The notes under the pieces: model-generated | Databases searched by the model: none | Seen by the model: the letters and a program-made list of their open reading frames with translations, nothing else | What the model was told of the DNA's origin: nothing | Origin: Fusobacterium mortiferum ATCC 9817 | GTDB taxonomy: Bacteria; Fusobacteriota; Fusobacteriia; Fusobacteriales; Fusobacteriaceae | Direction: 5' to 3' | NCBI RefSeq assembly: GCF_000158195.2 | Contig: NZ_GL987988.1 | Coordinates: 883,728-940,334, forward strand | DNA length: 56,607 bases | Program-made: the position numbers and the translations under genes | Shown: in pieces, positions 1 to 8,222 of the stretch | Layout of the letters: each line of letters opens with the position of its first letter | Position numbering within the stretch: position 1 is the first letter of the stretch

Positions 1-55
1 TTACTTTCTTAAAAATAAAAGTCATTCTTGATTTTTTATATTAATCTCTTTTTAT

Positions 56-2362
56 TTACTCAAAAATATATCCTATACTTATTTGTGAAAGAATATCTCC
101 TTTTTCTCCATCACGAGATAGAGAAAACTCAAATGGACCAATTAAGCTTTCATAAGTAAGTGAGATATCAAATCCTTGAGAGTAATCTTCCCAGATTTTT
201 TTAGAATTAGAATAATTTTCAGAAGTTAAATCATTATATGTTCCTATATTCCAACGAGTACTCAAATATAAATTAGAATCTAATTTATAAATTAATCCTA
301 ACTTACCTATTAAAAACTCATCTACAAGTTTTTGCTGATACCTATAACCATAGAAAGCAAAATCTTTATTTTCTAGATTATTTTTTGTTCCACCAAGACG
401 TATAAATTTATCAATAGAAGAAACCTCATCACCAGATATAATTCCACCATATAGTCCATAATTAAGAGTAAATTTTTTAGTAATAGGGATATACCCATCT
501 AATGAATATAAAGGTCCATAGAAATTAGATTTAGATTTATCAAGACTTCCTTCCCAACTATATTCAAAATCAATTTTTAAGCCAGAGTTAGCATGAGTAC
601 TTGAATCTAGAATATCAAAAGTAGTTCTAATAAAAGCGCCATTATAGTTCTTAGAGTATTCTATATCTTCTGGTAAGACAGACCCAGTTTTTTGTTCTAA
701 CTTACTATATGAAGTTTTTATTCCATAAGAAGCAGTAAGTTGATTATTATATTGAGTAAGTATTCCTGTTTCAAAATCTATACTTTTTATAAGCGAATTA
801 GAGATTTTCTCTTTTCCATCATAGATGAAAAAAGGATTTTCATTATAACCAAGATTAGTAAAAACTCCAATTTTATTTGAATAACCATAGTAAGAGAAGT
901 TTTTAAGATTAAGTCCAAGATAATCTCCTACTTGTAAATCAACAAGAGTATTATTTCCTATTTTTCCTAAGTTACTAAGTGTGGTTCCTATATCAAAAGT
1001 AGTTCCATAACCAGTTAAATAATTTACTCCAACTCCAAAAGAGTTATTAGGATTAATGTCAGCATCAATAACTAAAGTATCTTCGCTTAAGTTATAATAT
1101 ACACGATTGATAATATCATTTCCATAAACTTTTAGCATAGAATTTTCTAAATCTTCAGGGGTAATCTCTCTATTCAAAATATTCTCAAGTATACTATTTA
1201 TTATAAATTTATTTTTTTCAGAAATCTCATTTTTATATTCTATATTTTTTATTACAAATGTTTTATTGTTATTTGTAGTAGAAATTTTTATATTTTTTTC
1301 TCTAGTTGAACCCTTAGCTAAATCTTTTAAAAGAGAAATTTGTTGTCGTGCAGCTTCTTCTCCCTTTTCTATAAAGAGTTTTCCCTTATCTAAATCAGTA
1401 GCCGAGTATTCAAGAACATCTGGAGTTATAAGTGTAGAGGTTAATTCTCTTTGTTCACTTGTAGAAGAGGCACTTTGTATAGCTACTAATTGATTTAGTA
1501 CACTGAGGATATTATAATCTTTTTTATCTTTAACCTCGTTTCCAACATCACTACCAATAATGATATCAGCTCCCATATTAATAACATCTATTACAGGGAA
1601 ATTACGAGAAACTAAGCCATCTACATAAAGCCGATTATCAATTTCAACTGGTTCAAAAAGAGTAGGAATAGCCACACTAGCAGTGATTACTTTAGCTAAG
1701 TCTCCCTCTTTCATTGCTACTGCTTGTCCAGTATTTAGATCTGTTGTGATAATTCTAAGGGGAATAGGTAAATCATCAAAATTTCTAATACTATCTACAC
1801 TACTTAATAGTTTTTTTAATTCAAAATATATCATCTGATTATTTCCAAAACCTTTAGGAAGTGAGAAATTAAATTTATTATCATATCGTATAGATAGCAT
1901 ATACTTTTTATTATTAACTTTCTTTTCAAGAGGAACTTTACTATCTACAAATGTACCATTGATAAAACTATCCCAATCACTCTTAGTGAGTATACTTTCT
2001 ATTTCATCAAGGGAGTAACCAGCCGAGTATAAAGCTCCAACCACAGCTCCCATACTTGTCCCAGCAATAAAATCAGGACGGATATCTAACTCTTCTAAAA
2101 CTCTTAATACTCCTATATGAGCAAGTCCTTTTGCTCCACCACCACTGAGAGCAAGTCCAATTTTTAAATCTTTTTTATTTTTAATAATTTTATTTTTTTT
2201 AATCTCTTCTAGTTGAGAGATTCTATTTTCTAAAATTTTAATCTGCTCTTTAAGTTTTTTTATTTCAATATCCTCTTTTGAGGTTAAAGTTTTACTTAAA
2301 CTTTTTGAGGGAATAAAAAACAGAGATATAATCAAGAAAAAAAGTATAGTATTTTTTTTCAT
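56..2362 (-). CDS. fplA: Patatin-like phospholipase autotransporter (type Vd, FplA-like)
   Basis: This 768-aa protein has an N-terminal signal peptide (hydrophobic residues 5-18), a Lys/Glu-rich probable coiled coil at about 30-62, then a patatin domain. The catalytic features are visible: oxyanion loop GGGAKG at 74-79, nucleophile motif GTSMG with Ser103, and the dyad aspartate in VDG at 248-249. A POTRA-like linker (about 365-440) leads to a beta-rich C-terminal half rich in aromatic/Gly strands, resembling a 16-stranded BamA/TpsB-type barrel. That order matches the Fusobacterium surface phospholipase A1 autotransporter FplA, which is of similar length. It should cleave phospholipid acyl esters at the cell surface. 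The ATG at 2360-2362 has a strong AAGGAGGAGG site just upstream. It is transcribed alone, divergently from pnp. Confidence 0.9.
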   Translation of the reverse strand: MKKNTILFFLIISLFFIPSKSLSKTLTSKEDIEIKKLKEQIKILENRISQLEEIKKNKIIKNKKDLKIGLALSGGGAKGLAHIGVLRVLEELDIRPDFIAGTSMGAVVGALYSAGYSLDEIESILTKSDWDSFINGTFVDSKVPLEKKVNNKKYMLSIRYDNKFNFSLPKGFGNNQMIYFELKKLLSSVDSIRNFDDLPIPLRIITTDLNTGQAVAMKEGDLAKVITASVAIPTLFEPVEIDNRLYVDGLVSRNFPVIDVINMGADIIIGSDVGNEVKDKKDYNILSVLNQLVAIQSASSTSEQRELTSTLITPDVLEYSATDLDKGKLFIEKGEEAARQQISLLKDLAKGSTREKNIKISTTNNNKTFVIKNIEYKNEISEKNKFIINSILENILNREITPEDLENSMLKVYGNDIINRVYYNLSEDTLVIDADINPNNSFGVGVNYLTGYGTTFDIGTTLSNLGKIGNNTLVDLQVGDYLGLNLKNFSYYGYSNKIGVFTNLGYNENPFFIYDGKEKISNSLIKSIDFETGILTQYNNQLTASYGIKTSYSKLEQKTGSVLPEDIEYSKNYNGAFIRTTFDILDSSTHANSGLKIDFEYSWEGSLDKSKSNFYGPLYSLDGYIPITKKFTLNYGLYGGIISGDEVSSIDKFIRLGGTKNNLENKDFAFYGYRYQQKLVDEFLIGKLGLIYKLDSNLYLSTRWNIGTYNDLTSENYSNSKKIWEDYSQGFDISLTYESLIGPFEFSLSRDGEKGDILSQISIGYIFE

Positions 2363-2397
2363 TCCTCCTCCTTAAACTAAAAATAAATTTACAATAT

Positions 2398-2426
2398 ATT
2401 ATACCAAGTTTTTAAAAAAAATAAAA
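2398..2426 (-). promoter_or_regulatory. Promoter of the phospholipase gene (extended -10)
   Basis: Read on the minus strand, TATAAT (2398-2403) is preceded by TGG, an extended -10 element. A weak TTTTAT sits 17 nt further upstream (2421-2426). It is the only good promoter between this gene and pnp facing left, leaving a leader of about 30 nt before the start codon. Confidence 0.6.
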
Positions 2427-2445
2427 TAAAAGAGTTAGGTAAAAT

Positions 2446-2474
2446 TTGATTTTTCATATTAAAAATGTTATAAT
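2446..2474 (+). promoter_or_regulatory. pnp promoter
   Basis: TTGATT (2446-2451), a 17-nt spacer and TATAAT (2469-2474) form a near-consensus sigma-70 promoter, and TG at 2466-2467 adds an extended -10. Transcription should start near 2481, so the pnp leader is about 105 nt and contains the long hairpin at 2491-2561. Confidence 0.8.
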
Positions 2475-2490
2475 ATCTGTAAAAAAGAGG

Positions 2491-2561
2491 TTAGGAAGGT
2501 TAAGTAGTAAGAAGTAAGAAAATAAATTTTATTTTTTTACTCCTTATTATTTACTTCCTAA
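2491..2561 (+). promoter_or_regulatory. Long hairpin in the pnp 5' leader
   Basis: Positions 2491-2526 and 2527-2561 are almost perfect inverted repeats (roughly 31-33 of 35 positions pair, with some G-U pairs), beginning TTAGGAAG and ending CTTCCTAA. The pnp RNA leader would fold into one rod-like stem with a tight loop. In E. coli, PNPase controls its own mRNA through RNase III cleavage of a leader stem-loop, so an equivalent autoregulatory site is the natural reading here. That role is inferred; the inverted repeat itself is directly visible. Confidence 0.75.
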
Positions 2562-2586
2562 TCTACAAAATAATTAGGAGGAAAAT

Positions 2587-4686
2587 ATGTTTGATGAAAG
2601 AAAAGTTCAAATGGAATTAGCAGGTAGAACACTTACATTTTCTACTGGAAAAATAGCAAGACAATCATGTGGAGCTGTAATGGTTCAATATGGAGATACT
2701 GTTTTACTAAGTACAGTAAATAGAAGTAAAGAGCCAAGAAAGGAAAATGATTTTTTTCCACTTACAGTTGACTATATAGAAAAATTTTATGCAGCAGGAA
2801 AATTTCCTGGAGGATTTAATAAAAGGGAAGGGAAGCCATCAACTAACGCAACACTTACAGCAAGACTTATAGATAGACCTATAAGACCAATGTTTCCAGA
2901 TGGATTTAACTACGATGTACATATAGTAAATACTGTATTTTCTTTTGATGAGAAAAATACACCAGATTATTTAGGAATAATTGGTTCATCAATGGCTTTA
3001 ATGTTATCAGATTTACCATTTTTAGGACCAGTAGCTGGAGTTGTAATAGGATATAAAAATGGAGAGTTTATATTAAACCCTACTCCAGAAGAGCTAGAAA
3101 CAAGTGAGTTAGAACTTTCTGTTGCTGGAACAAGAGAAGCTATTAACATGGTTGAGGCTGGAGCTAATGAGTTAGACGAGGAAACTATGCTTAAAGCTAT
3201 AATGTTTGCTCATGAAAATATCAAAAAGATTTGTGATTTCCAAGAAGCTTTTGCTAAGGAAGTTGGAAAAGAGAAAATGGAGTTTGTAAAACCAGAGGTT
3301 ATGCCACTAGTTAAAAACTTTATAGATGAAAGAGGAATGGAAAGACTTCAAGCTGCTGTACTTACATTAGGTAAGAAAAATAGAGAGGAAGCAGTGGACT
3401 CATTAGAAGAGGAGTTATTAGAAACTTTCAAAGTAGAGAACTATGGAGAAGGAGAGGAAGTAGAGATTCCTGAAGATGTTTTAATAGAATTTAAAGGATA
3501 TTATCACGATTTAATGAAAAAATTAGTAAGAGATGCTATTCTTTATCATAAACATAGAGTAGATGGAAGAAAAACTACTGAAATTAGACCTCTATTTGCA
3601 GAGGTAAATTGCTTACCAATACCTCATGGATCAGCTATGTTTACTAGAGGAGAAACTCAAGCAGTTGTAATAACTACTTTAGGAACTAAAGAAGATGAAC
3701 AATTAGTTGATGATTTAGAAAAAGAGTATTATAAAAAATTCTATTTACACTATAATTTCCCACCATATTCAGTTGGAGAAACTGGAAGAATGGGAAGCCC
3801 AGGAAGAAGAGAATTAGGACATGGATCATTAGCTGAAAGGGCATTAAAATATGTAATACCATCTGAAGAGGAGTTCCCATATACAATAAGAGTTGTATCA
3901 GAAATTACAGAATCAAATGGTTCATCATCTCAAGCATCTATATGTGGTGGTTCTTTATCACTTATGGCTGCAGGAGTACCTATAAAAGAACATGTAGCAG
4001 GAATAGCAATGGGACTTATTAAAGAGGGAGATGAGTTCACTGTATTAACAGATATTATGGGACTTGAAGACCACTTAGGAGATATGGACTTTAAAGTAGC
4101 AGGAACTAAAAATGGAATTACTGCACTTCAAATGGATATAAAAATTACTGGAATTACAGAAGAGATAATGAGAATAGCATTAAAACAAGCTTTAGATGCT
4201 AGAAATGAAATCTTAGAGTTAATGAATAATACAATTCCAGCACCAGCACCAATTAAATCAAATGTACCAAGAATTTATCAAATGAATATACCTACTGATA
4301 AGATAGCTGTATTAATAGGACCTGGTGGAAAAAATATAAAAGGAATAATAGACCAAACAGGAGCTACTGTAGATATTAATGATGATGGAAAAGTATCTAT
4401 CTTCTGTAAAGATGAAGCAGCTTTAAATGAAACTGTAAAACTTGTTAACTCATTTGTAAAAGATGTAGAGGTAGGAGAAGTTTATTCTGGTAAAGTAGTA
4501 AGCATTCAAAAATTTGGAGCATTTATGGAAATATTACCAGGTAAAGAGGGACTTTTACATGTTTCTGAAATTTCTCAAGAGAGAGTAGAGAAAGTAGAAG
4601 ATGTATTAAAAGTAGGAGATGTATTTGATGTAAAAGTAATCTCTACTGATAATGGAAAAATTAGTTTAAGTAAAAAAAGAGTGTAA
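2587..4686 (+). CDS. pnp: Polyribonucleotide nucleotidyltransferase (PNPase)
   Basis: PNPase degrades RNA 3' to 5' phosphorolytically as a trimer in the cytoplasm. The 699-aa protein has the usual full architecture: a first RNase PH domain (about 10-140), an alpha-helical linker, a second, catalytic RNase PH domain (about 320-540), a KH domain with the GPGGKNIKG loop near 578-586, and a C-terminal S1 domain (about 620-695). Length is typical of the family. The ATG has an AGGAGG-type site directly upstream. It has its own promoter and lies between two unusually long hairpins, which suggests post-transcriptional control. rimO follows after a 109-nt gap. Confidence 0.98.
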   Translation: MFDERKVQMELAGRTLTFSTGKIARQSCGAVMVQYGDTVLLSTVNRSKEPRKENDFFPLTVDYIEKFYAAGKFPGGFNKREGKPSTNATLTARLIDRPIRPMFPDGFNYDVHIVNTVFSFDEKNTPDYLGIIGSSMALMLSDLPFLGPVAGVVIGYKNGEFILNPTPEELETSELELSVAGTREAINMVEAGANELDEETMLKAIMFAHENIKKICDFQEAFAKEVGKEKMEFVKPEVMPLVKNFIDERGMERLQAAVLTLGKKNREEAVDSLEEELLETFKVENYGEGEEVEIPEDVLIEFKGYYHDLMKKLVRDAILYHKHRVDGRKTTEIRPLFAEVNCLPIPHGSAMFTRGETQAVVITTLGTKEDEQLVDDLEKEYYKKFYLHYNFPPYSVGETGRMGSPGRRELGHGSLAERALKYVIPSEEEFPYTIRVVSEITESNGSSSQASICGGSLSLMAAGVPIKEHVAGIAMGLIKEGDEFTVLTDIMGLEDHLGDMDFKVAGTKNGITALQMDIKITGITEEIMRIALKQALDARNEILELMNNTIPAPAPIKSNVPRIYQMNIPTDKIAVLIGPGGKNIKGIIDQTGATVDINDDGKVSIFCKDEAALNETVKLVNSFVKDVEVGEVYSGKVVSIQKFGAFMEILPGKEGLLHVSEISQERVEKVEDVLKVGDVFDVKVISTDNGKISLSKKRV

Positions 4687-4763
4687 TAACTATTTAAATT
4701 ATATTTTAGAAGACTAAGAGTTATTCCGTCTCTTTTAGTCTTCTAAAATATTAAATAGTTATT
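4685..4763 (+). other. Long hairpin overlapping the pnp stop codon
   Basis: Arm 4685-4720 pairs with 4730-4763: 12 bp, a small asymmetric bulge, 17 bp, then 3 bp, around a 9-nt loop. The 5' arm begins inside the pnp stop codon. No U-tract follows the 3' arm (ACTTTTAAATAGG), so it is a poor intrinsic terminator. An RNase III processing site, or a stabilising barrier between pnp and rimO, fits better. Function is inferred; the repeat is obvious in the sequence. Confidence 0.75.
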
Positions 4764-4795
4764 ACTTTTAAATAGGAGAAGGAGAAAAATAGAGG

Positions 4796-6133
4796 ATGAA
4801 ATTAGCTTTAATTAGCTTAGGTTGTAGTAAAAATTTAGTAGATAGTGAACACTATTTAGGGATTTTATCAAAAAGAAAAGAAATGGAACTTACAAGTGAA
4901 CTATCAGAAGCTGATATAGTAATAGTAAATACTTGTGGATTTATTGGAGATGCTAAAGAGGAGTCAATAGAGACTATCTTAGAAGTTAGTGAATTTAAAG
5001 AGACAGGAAATTTAAAAAAATTAATTGTTGCAGGATGTTTAGCACAAAAATATTCAGAAGAGATTTTAAAAGAACTTCCAGAAGTAGATGCAGTAATTGG
5101 AACTGGAGATATAGATAAAATAGAAAAAGTAGTAGATGAAATTTTAGAAAATAAGAAAGTTGTTGAAACAAAAAATATGACATTTTTAGCAAATGCTAAT
5201 ACAGAAAGAGTTTTAACAACTGCTTCACATACAGCTTACTTAAAAATATCTGAAGGGTGTAATAGAGCTTGTACTTATTGTATAATTCCACAGATGAGAG
5301 GAAGACTTAGAAGTAGAAGTATAGAGGATATTGTTGAGGAAGCAAAAAGATTAGTAGCTTCAGGTGTAAGAGAGATAAATTTATTAGCTCAAGAAACAAC
5401 AGAGTATGGAATAGATTTATATGGAGATAAAAAACTAGCTGCTCTAATGAAAGAGTTATGTAAAATAGAGGGATTAAAATGGCTTAGAACTTACTACATG
5501 CATCCAGAATATGTAACAGATGAGCTTATAGAGGTTATGAAGTCAGAAGAAAAAATTTGTAAGTATTTTGATGTACCTATCCAACATGTTTCAGACAATA
5601 TTTTGAGAAATATGGCAAGGGCAAAAAGTGGAGAACAGGTAAAAGATGTTCTAAATAGAATAAGAAAAGCTATTCCAGAGGCTACTATAAGAACAACTCT
5701 TATAGTTGGATTCCCAGGAGAAACTGAGGAGAATTTCCAAGAGTTAATGGATTATGTAAGAGAGTTTGAGTTTGATTATGCTGGAGTATTCAAGTATTCG
5801 AGAGAAGAGGATACAGTGGCTTATAACTTACCAAATCAAGTTCCTGAGGAAATAAAGGAAAAAAGATATGCAGAACTTGTAAACTTACAAAGTGAAATAG
5901 CTGAGAGAAAAAATAGAAGACTTCTAGGAGAAGAGATAGAAGTAATGATAGATGGAGTATCTAGTGAAAGTGAGTACTTATTAGAAGGAAGAACAAGAGG
6001 GCAAGCACTAGAGATAGATGGAAAAGTTCTTACAACAGATGGAACTGCAAAACCTGGAGAGATAGTAAAAGTTAAATTTGAACAAAACTTTGAATATGAT
6101 TTTGTTGGACCAATAGTAGAGAATGAAAAATAA
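4796..6133 (+). CDS. rimO: Ribosomal protein S12 methylthiotransferase RimO
   Basis: This radical-SAM enzyme adds a methylthio group to the conserved aspartate of ribosomal protein S12. The N-terminal UPF0004 domain carries cluster cysteines C10, C47 and C81, and the start SLGCSKNLVDSE is characteristic of RimO rather than MiaB. The radical-SAM motif CxxxCxxC lies at C155, C159 and C162. A TRAM domain occupies about 375-440. The length, 445 aa, is normal. It is preceded by an AGGAGAAGGAG site and follows pnp; pgsA starts 27 nt later, so rimO-pgsA-yggT probably form one transcript. Confidence 0.96.
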   Translation: MKLALISLGCSKNLVDSEHYLGILSKRKEMELTSELSEADIVIVNTCGFIGDAKEESIETILEVSEFKETGNLKKLIVAGCLAQKYSEEILKELPEVDAVIGTGDIDKIEKVVDEILENKKVVETKNMTFLANANTERVLTTASHTAYLKISEGCNRACTYCIIPQMRGRLRSRSIEDIVEEAKRLVASGVREINLLAQETTEYGIDLYGDKKLAALMKELCKIEGLKWLRTYYMHPEYVTDELIEVMKSEEKICKYFDVPIQHVSDNILRNMARAKSGEQVKDVLNRIRKAIPEATIRTTLIVGFPGETEENFQELMDYVREFEFDYAGVFKYSREEDTVAYNLPNQVPEEIKEKRYAELVNLQSEIAERKNRRLLGEEIEVMIDGVSSESEYLLEGRTRGQALEIDGKVLTTDGTAKPGEIVKVKFEQNFEYDFVGPIVENEK

Positions 6134-6160
6134 GTTTAAAATTTAAAGGAGAGCATAAAA

Positions 6161-6694
6161 ATGAATTTACCAAATAAACTAACATTTTTAAGACTTATAC
6201 TAGCTGTACCTTTTATATATTTTCTTCAATTTTCAGATGAAGGTGGATTTACTTATAGAGCAATAGCTTTTGTAATATTTGTAATAGCTTCACTTACAGA
6301 TTTTTTTGATGGGTATTTAGCAAGAAAACATAATTTAATTACAGATTTTGGAAAAATAATGGATCCACTTGCTGATAAAGTTCTTGTAATTTCAGCTTTA
6401 GTTATATTTGTAGATTTAGGATATATTCCTTCTTGGATGTCTATTGTAGTAATTGCTAGGGAGTTTTTAATAAGTGGTATAAGAATGTTAGCTGCTGCTA
6501 AAGGAGAAGTTATTCCTGCGGGGAAATTAGGAAAATATAAGACAACTAGTCAAATGATAGTCATTCTTATTATGATGTTATTTGGAAGAAATCCATATAA
6601 CTTCTATATGATGTTAATTCCTGTTATTTTGACACTGTGGTCTGGATGGGAATATACATCAAAGGCAAAGCACTACTTTTTAAACTCTAAATAG
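6161..6694 (+). CDS. pgsA: CDP-diacylglycerol-glycerol-3-phosphate 3-phosphatidyltransferase
   Basis: PgsA makes phosphatidylglycerol phosphate from CDP-diacylglycerol and glycerol-3-phosphate at the inner membrane. The 177-aa protein has about four to six membrane segments and the complete CDP-alcohol phosphotransferase signature: D50-G51, A54-R55, G64, D68 and D72 with exact family spacing. Start ATG follows AAAGGAGAG. It sits between rimO and the yggT-like gene and fits with plsY and gpsA further along, which supply phosphatidic acid precursors. Confidence 0.95.
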   Translation: MNLPNKLTFLRLILAVPFIYFLQFSDEGGFTYRAIAFVIFVIASLTDFFDGYLARKHNLITDFGKIMDPLADKVLVISALVIFVDLGYIPSWMSIVVIAREFLISGIRMLAAAKGEVIPAGKLGKYKTTSQMIVILIMMLFGRNPYNFYMMLIPVILTLWSGWEYTSKAKHYFLNSK

Positions 6695-6708
6695 AGAGAG
6701 GTGAAAAA

Positions 6709-6966
6709 ATGATTTTAATAGCAAGAATTGTAGATTTATTAATAACAGTAATAAATACTCTCATACTTATAAGAGTTGTACTTTCTTGGTTAGCACCTAT
6801 GTCAAGAAATGGATTTACTGATTTAATATATAATACAACAGAGCCAATACTAAGACCTTTTAGAGTACTAATACCTATGGGAAATATGAGAATGGATATT
6901 TCACCTATCATAGCATATTTCTTTTTTATAATTTTAAGAAGATTAATTTTTATGCTTATATTCTAA
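6709..6966 (+). CDS. YggT family small membrane protein
   Basis: An 85-aa protein with two hydrophobic segments (about 3-28 and 63-85) and the family signature TEPILRPFR in the loop between them, which identifies YggT/Ycf19. Members are small inner-membrane proteins linked to membrane organisation, cell division or osmotic tolerance, but the biochemical role is not settled. Start ATG follows GAGAGGTG. It begins 14 nt after pgsA and is followed directly by a short terminator-like hairpin. Confidence 0.9.
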   Translation: MILIARIVDLLITVINTLILIRVVLSWLAPMSRNGFTDLIYNTTEPILRPFRVLIPMGNMRMDISPIIAYFFFIILRRLIFMLIF

Positions 6967-6968
6967 GT

Positions 6969-6995
6969 AGGGAAGCTATGGCTTCTCTATTTTTG
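6969..6995 (+). terminator. Short terminator-like hairpin after the yggT-like gene
   Basis: AGGGAAGC (6969-6976) pairs with GCTTCTCT (6981-6988) around a TATG loop, followed by ATTTTTG. It is a compact 8-bp intrinsic terminator. The rsmH start codon is only 22 nt further on with no clear promoter between, so it may act as a partial terminator with read-through. Confidence 0.65.
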
Positions 6996-7016
6996 TAAAA
7001 TCAGAAGGAGTAAAAG

Positions 7017-7958
7017 ATGGAAGATATAGTGAGTGAATACCATATACCTGTCTTGTATAGAGAGTGTATAGATAATTTAGTGATAAATAAAGATGGAGTC
7101 TATTTAGATTGTACTCTTGGTGGTGGTGGACATTCAGAAGGAATATTGAAAGAACTTTCTGATAAAGGACACCTTATCTCTATAGACCAAGATCAACAAG
7201 CTATAGATTTTGCCAAGAAAAGACTTGAAAAATATGGAAAAAAGTGGCAAGTTTTTAAAAATAACTTTGAAAATTTAGATATGGTTCTTTACATGGCTGG
7301 ATATGATAAAGTAGATGGAATACTTATGGATATAGGAGTATCATCTACACAATTAGACGATCCAGAGAGAGGATTTTCATATAGATATGATACAAGACTT
7401 GATATGAGAATGAATAGAAGTAATCCTTTATCAGCTTATGAAGTGGTTAATGAATATCCAGAAGAGAAGTTAGCAAAAATAATTTTTGAATATGGAGAAG
7501 AGAGAAATGCTAGAAAAATAGCAAAATTTATTTGTGAAGCTAGAACAGAGAAAAATATAGAAACAACAGGGGAGTTAGTAGCAATAATAAAAAGAGCTTA
7601 TCCAGAAAGAGCTCAAAAACATCCAGCTAAAAAAACTTTCCAAGCTATAAGAATAGAGGTGAATAGAGAGTTAGAGGTTTTAGAAAAAGCTATAGATAAA
7701 GCAGTAGATTCCTTAAAAGTAGGAGGAAGATTAGGAATTATAACTTTCCATTCCCTAGAGGATAGATTAGTAAAAACTAAATTTAAAGATTTAGCTACTG
7801 CATGCAAATGTCCACCAGGACTTCCAATATGTGTGTGTGGTGGAAAGGCTAAGGTAAAATTAATTACAAGAAAGCCAATAGTTCCAGAAGGAGAAGAGGT
7901 AGAGTTTAATAACAGAGCTCACTCATCTAAACTTAGAGTAGTTGAAAGGATAGGATAA
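7017..7958 (+). CDS. rsmH: 16S rRNA (cytosine(1402)-N4)-methyltransferase RsmH
   Basis: RsmH (MraW) methylates N4 of C1402 in the ribosomal P-site region of 16S rRNA using SAM. The 313-aa protein starts with the typical YHIPVLYRE segment, followed by SAM-binding motif [11 protein letters not shown] (about 31-41), DPERGFSYR-type core and the C-terminal [10 protein letters not shown] motif that ends family members. AGAAGGAG precedes the ATG. Its direct neighbour is an FtsL-like gene, as in the classical mraZ-rsmH-ftsL start of the division/cell wall cluster, but no mraZ or ftsI lies nearby here. Confidence 0.97.
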   Translation: MEDIVSEYHIPVLYRECIDNLVINKDGVYLDCTLGGGGHSEGILKELSDKGHLISIDQDQQAIDFAKKRLEKYGKKWQVFKNNFENLDMVLYMAGYDKVDGILMDIGVSSTQLDDPERGFSYRYDTRLDMRMNRSNPLSAYEVVNEYPEEKLAKIIFEYGEERNARKIAKFICEARTEKNIETTGELVAIIKRAYPERAQKHPAKKTFQAIRIEVNRELEVLEKAIDKAVDSLKVGGRLGIITFHSLEDRLVKTKFKDLATACKCPPGLPICVCGGKAKVKLITRKPIVPEGEEVEFNNRAHSSKLRVVERIG

Positions 7959-7961
7959 AAA

Positions 7962-8222
7962 TTGAAAAATTTAACTATATTCTTAATAGGTATATTATCT
8001 ATTTGGATATTACATGGAACACTTCTTATAAAAGTTTCTAAAATAGAATTAAGTATAAAAGAGGATAAAAAAATACTTGATGAGTTACAAAAAGAGCTAT
8101 CTAAAAAAGAGATAGAATATAATACAGTAATGGATTTAGAAAAAATAGGAAATGAGATGAAAAACAGGAAAAAAATGGCAATCTCTCAGGGAATAAAATT
8201 CTTTAGAATAGAGGAAAAATAG
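7962..8222 (+). CDS. ftsL: FtsL-like small division protein
   Basis: An 86-aa bitopic protein: one membrane segment (about 2-22) followed by a heptad-like Leu/Ile-rich coiled coil (about 27-62), the topology of FtsL/DivIC proteins that bridge FtsB/DivIC and FtsQ/DivIB in the divisome. Sequence alone is too diverged to be sure; the call rests on topology, size and position immediately after rsmH (3 nt). The start is TTG at 7962, with AGGATAGGAT just upstream inside the end of rsmH, suggesting translational coupling. The next gene begins at the base after its stop codon. Confidence 0.65.
   Translation: MKNLTIFLIGILSIWILHGTLLIKVSKIELSIKEDKKILDELQKELSKKEIEYNTVMDLEKIGNEMKNRKKMAISQGIKFFRIEEK

Noticed and set aside
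1-55. Short ATG-initiated frame running off the left edge on the minus strand (from position 25)
   Set aside because: Only eight codons are in the window and the ribosome site is poor, so no gene can be supported.
4685-4763. Ordinary intrinsic terminator after pnp
   Set aside because: There is no U-tract and the stem is far longer than the terminators elsewhere in the window.
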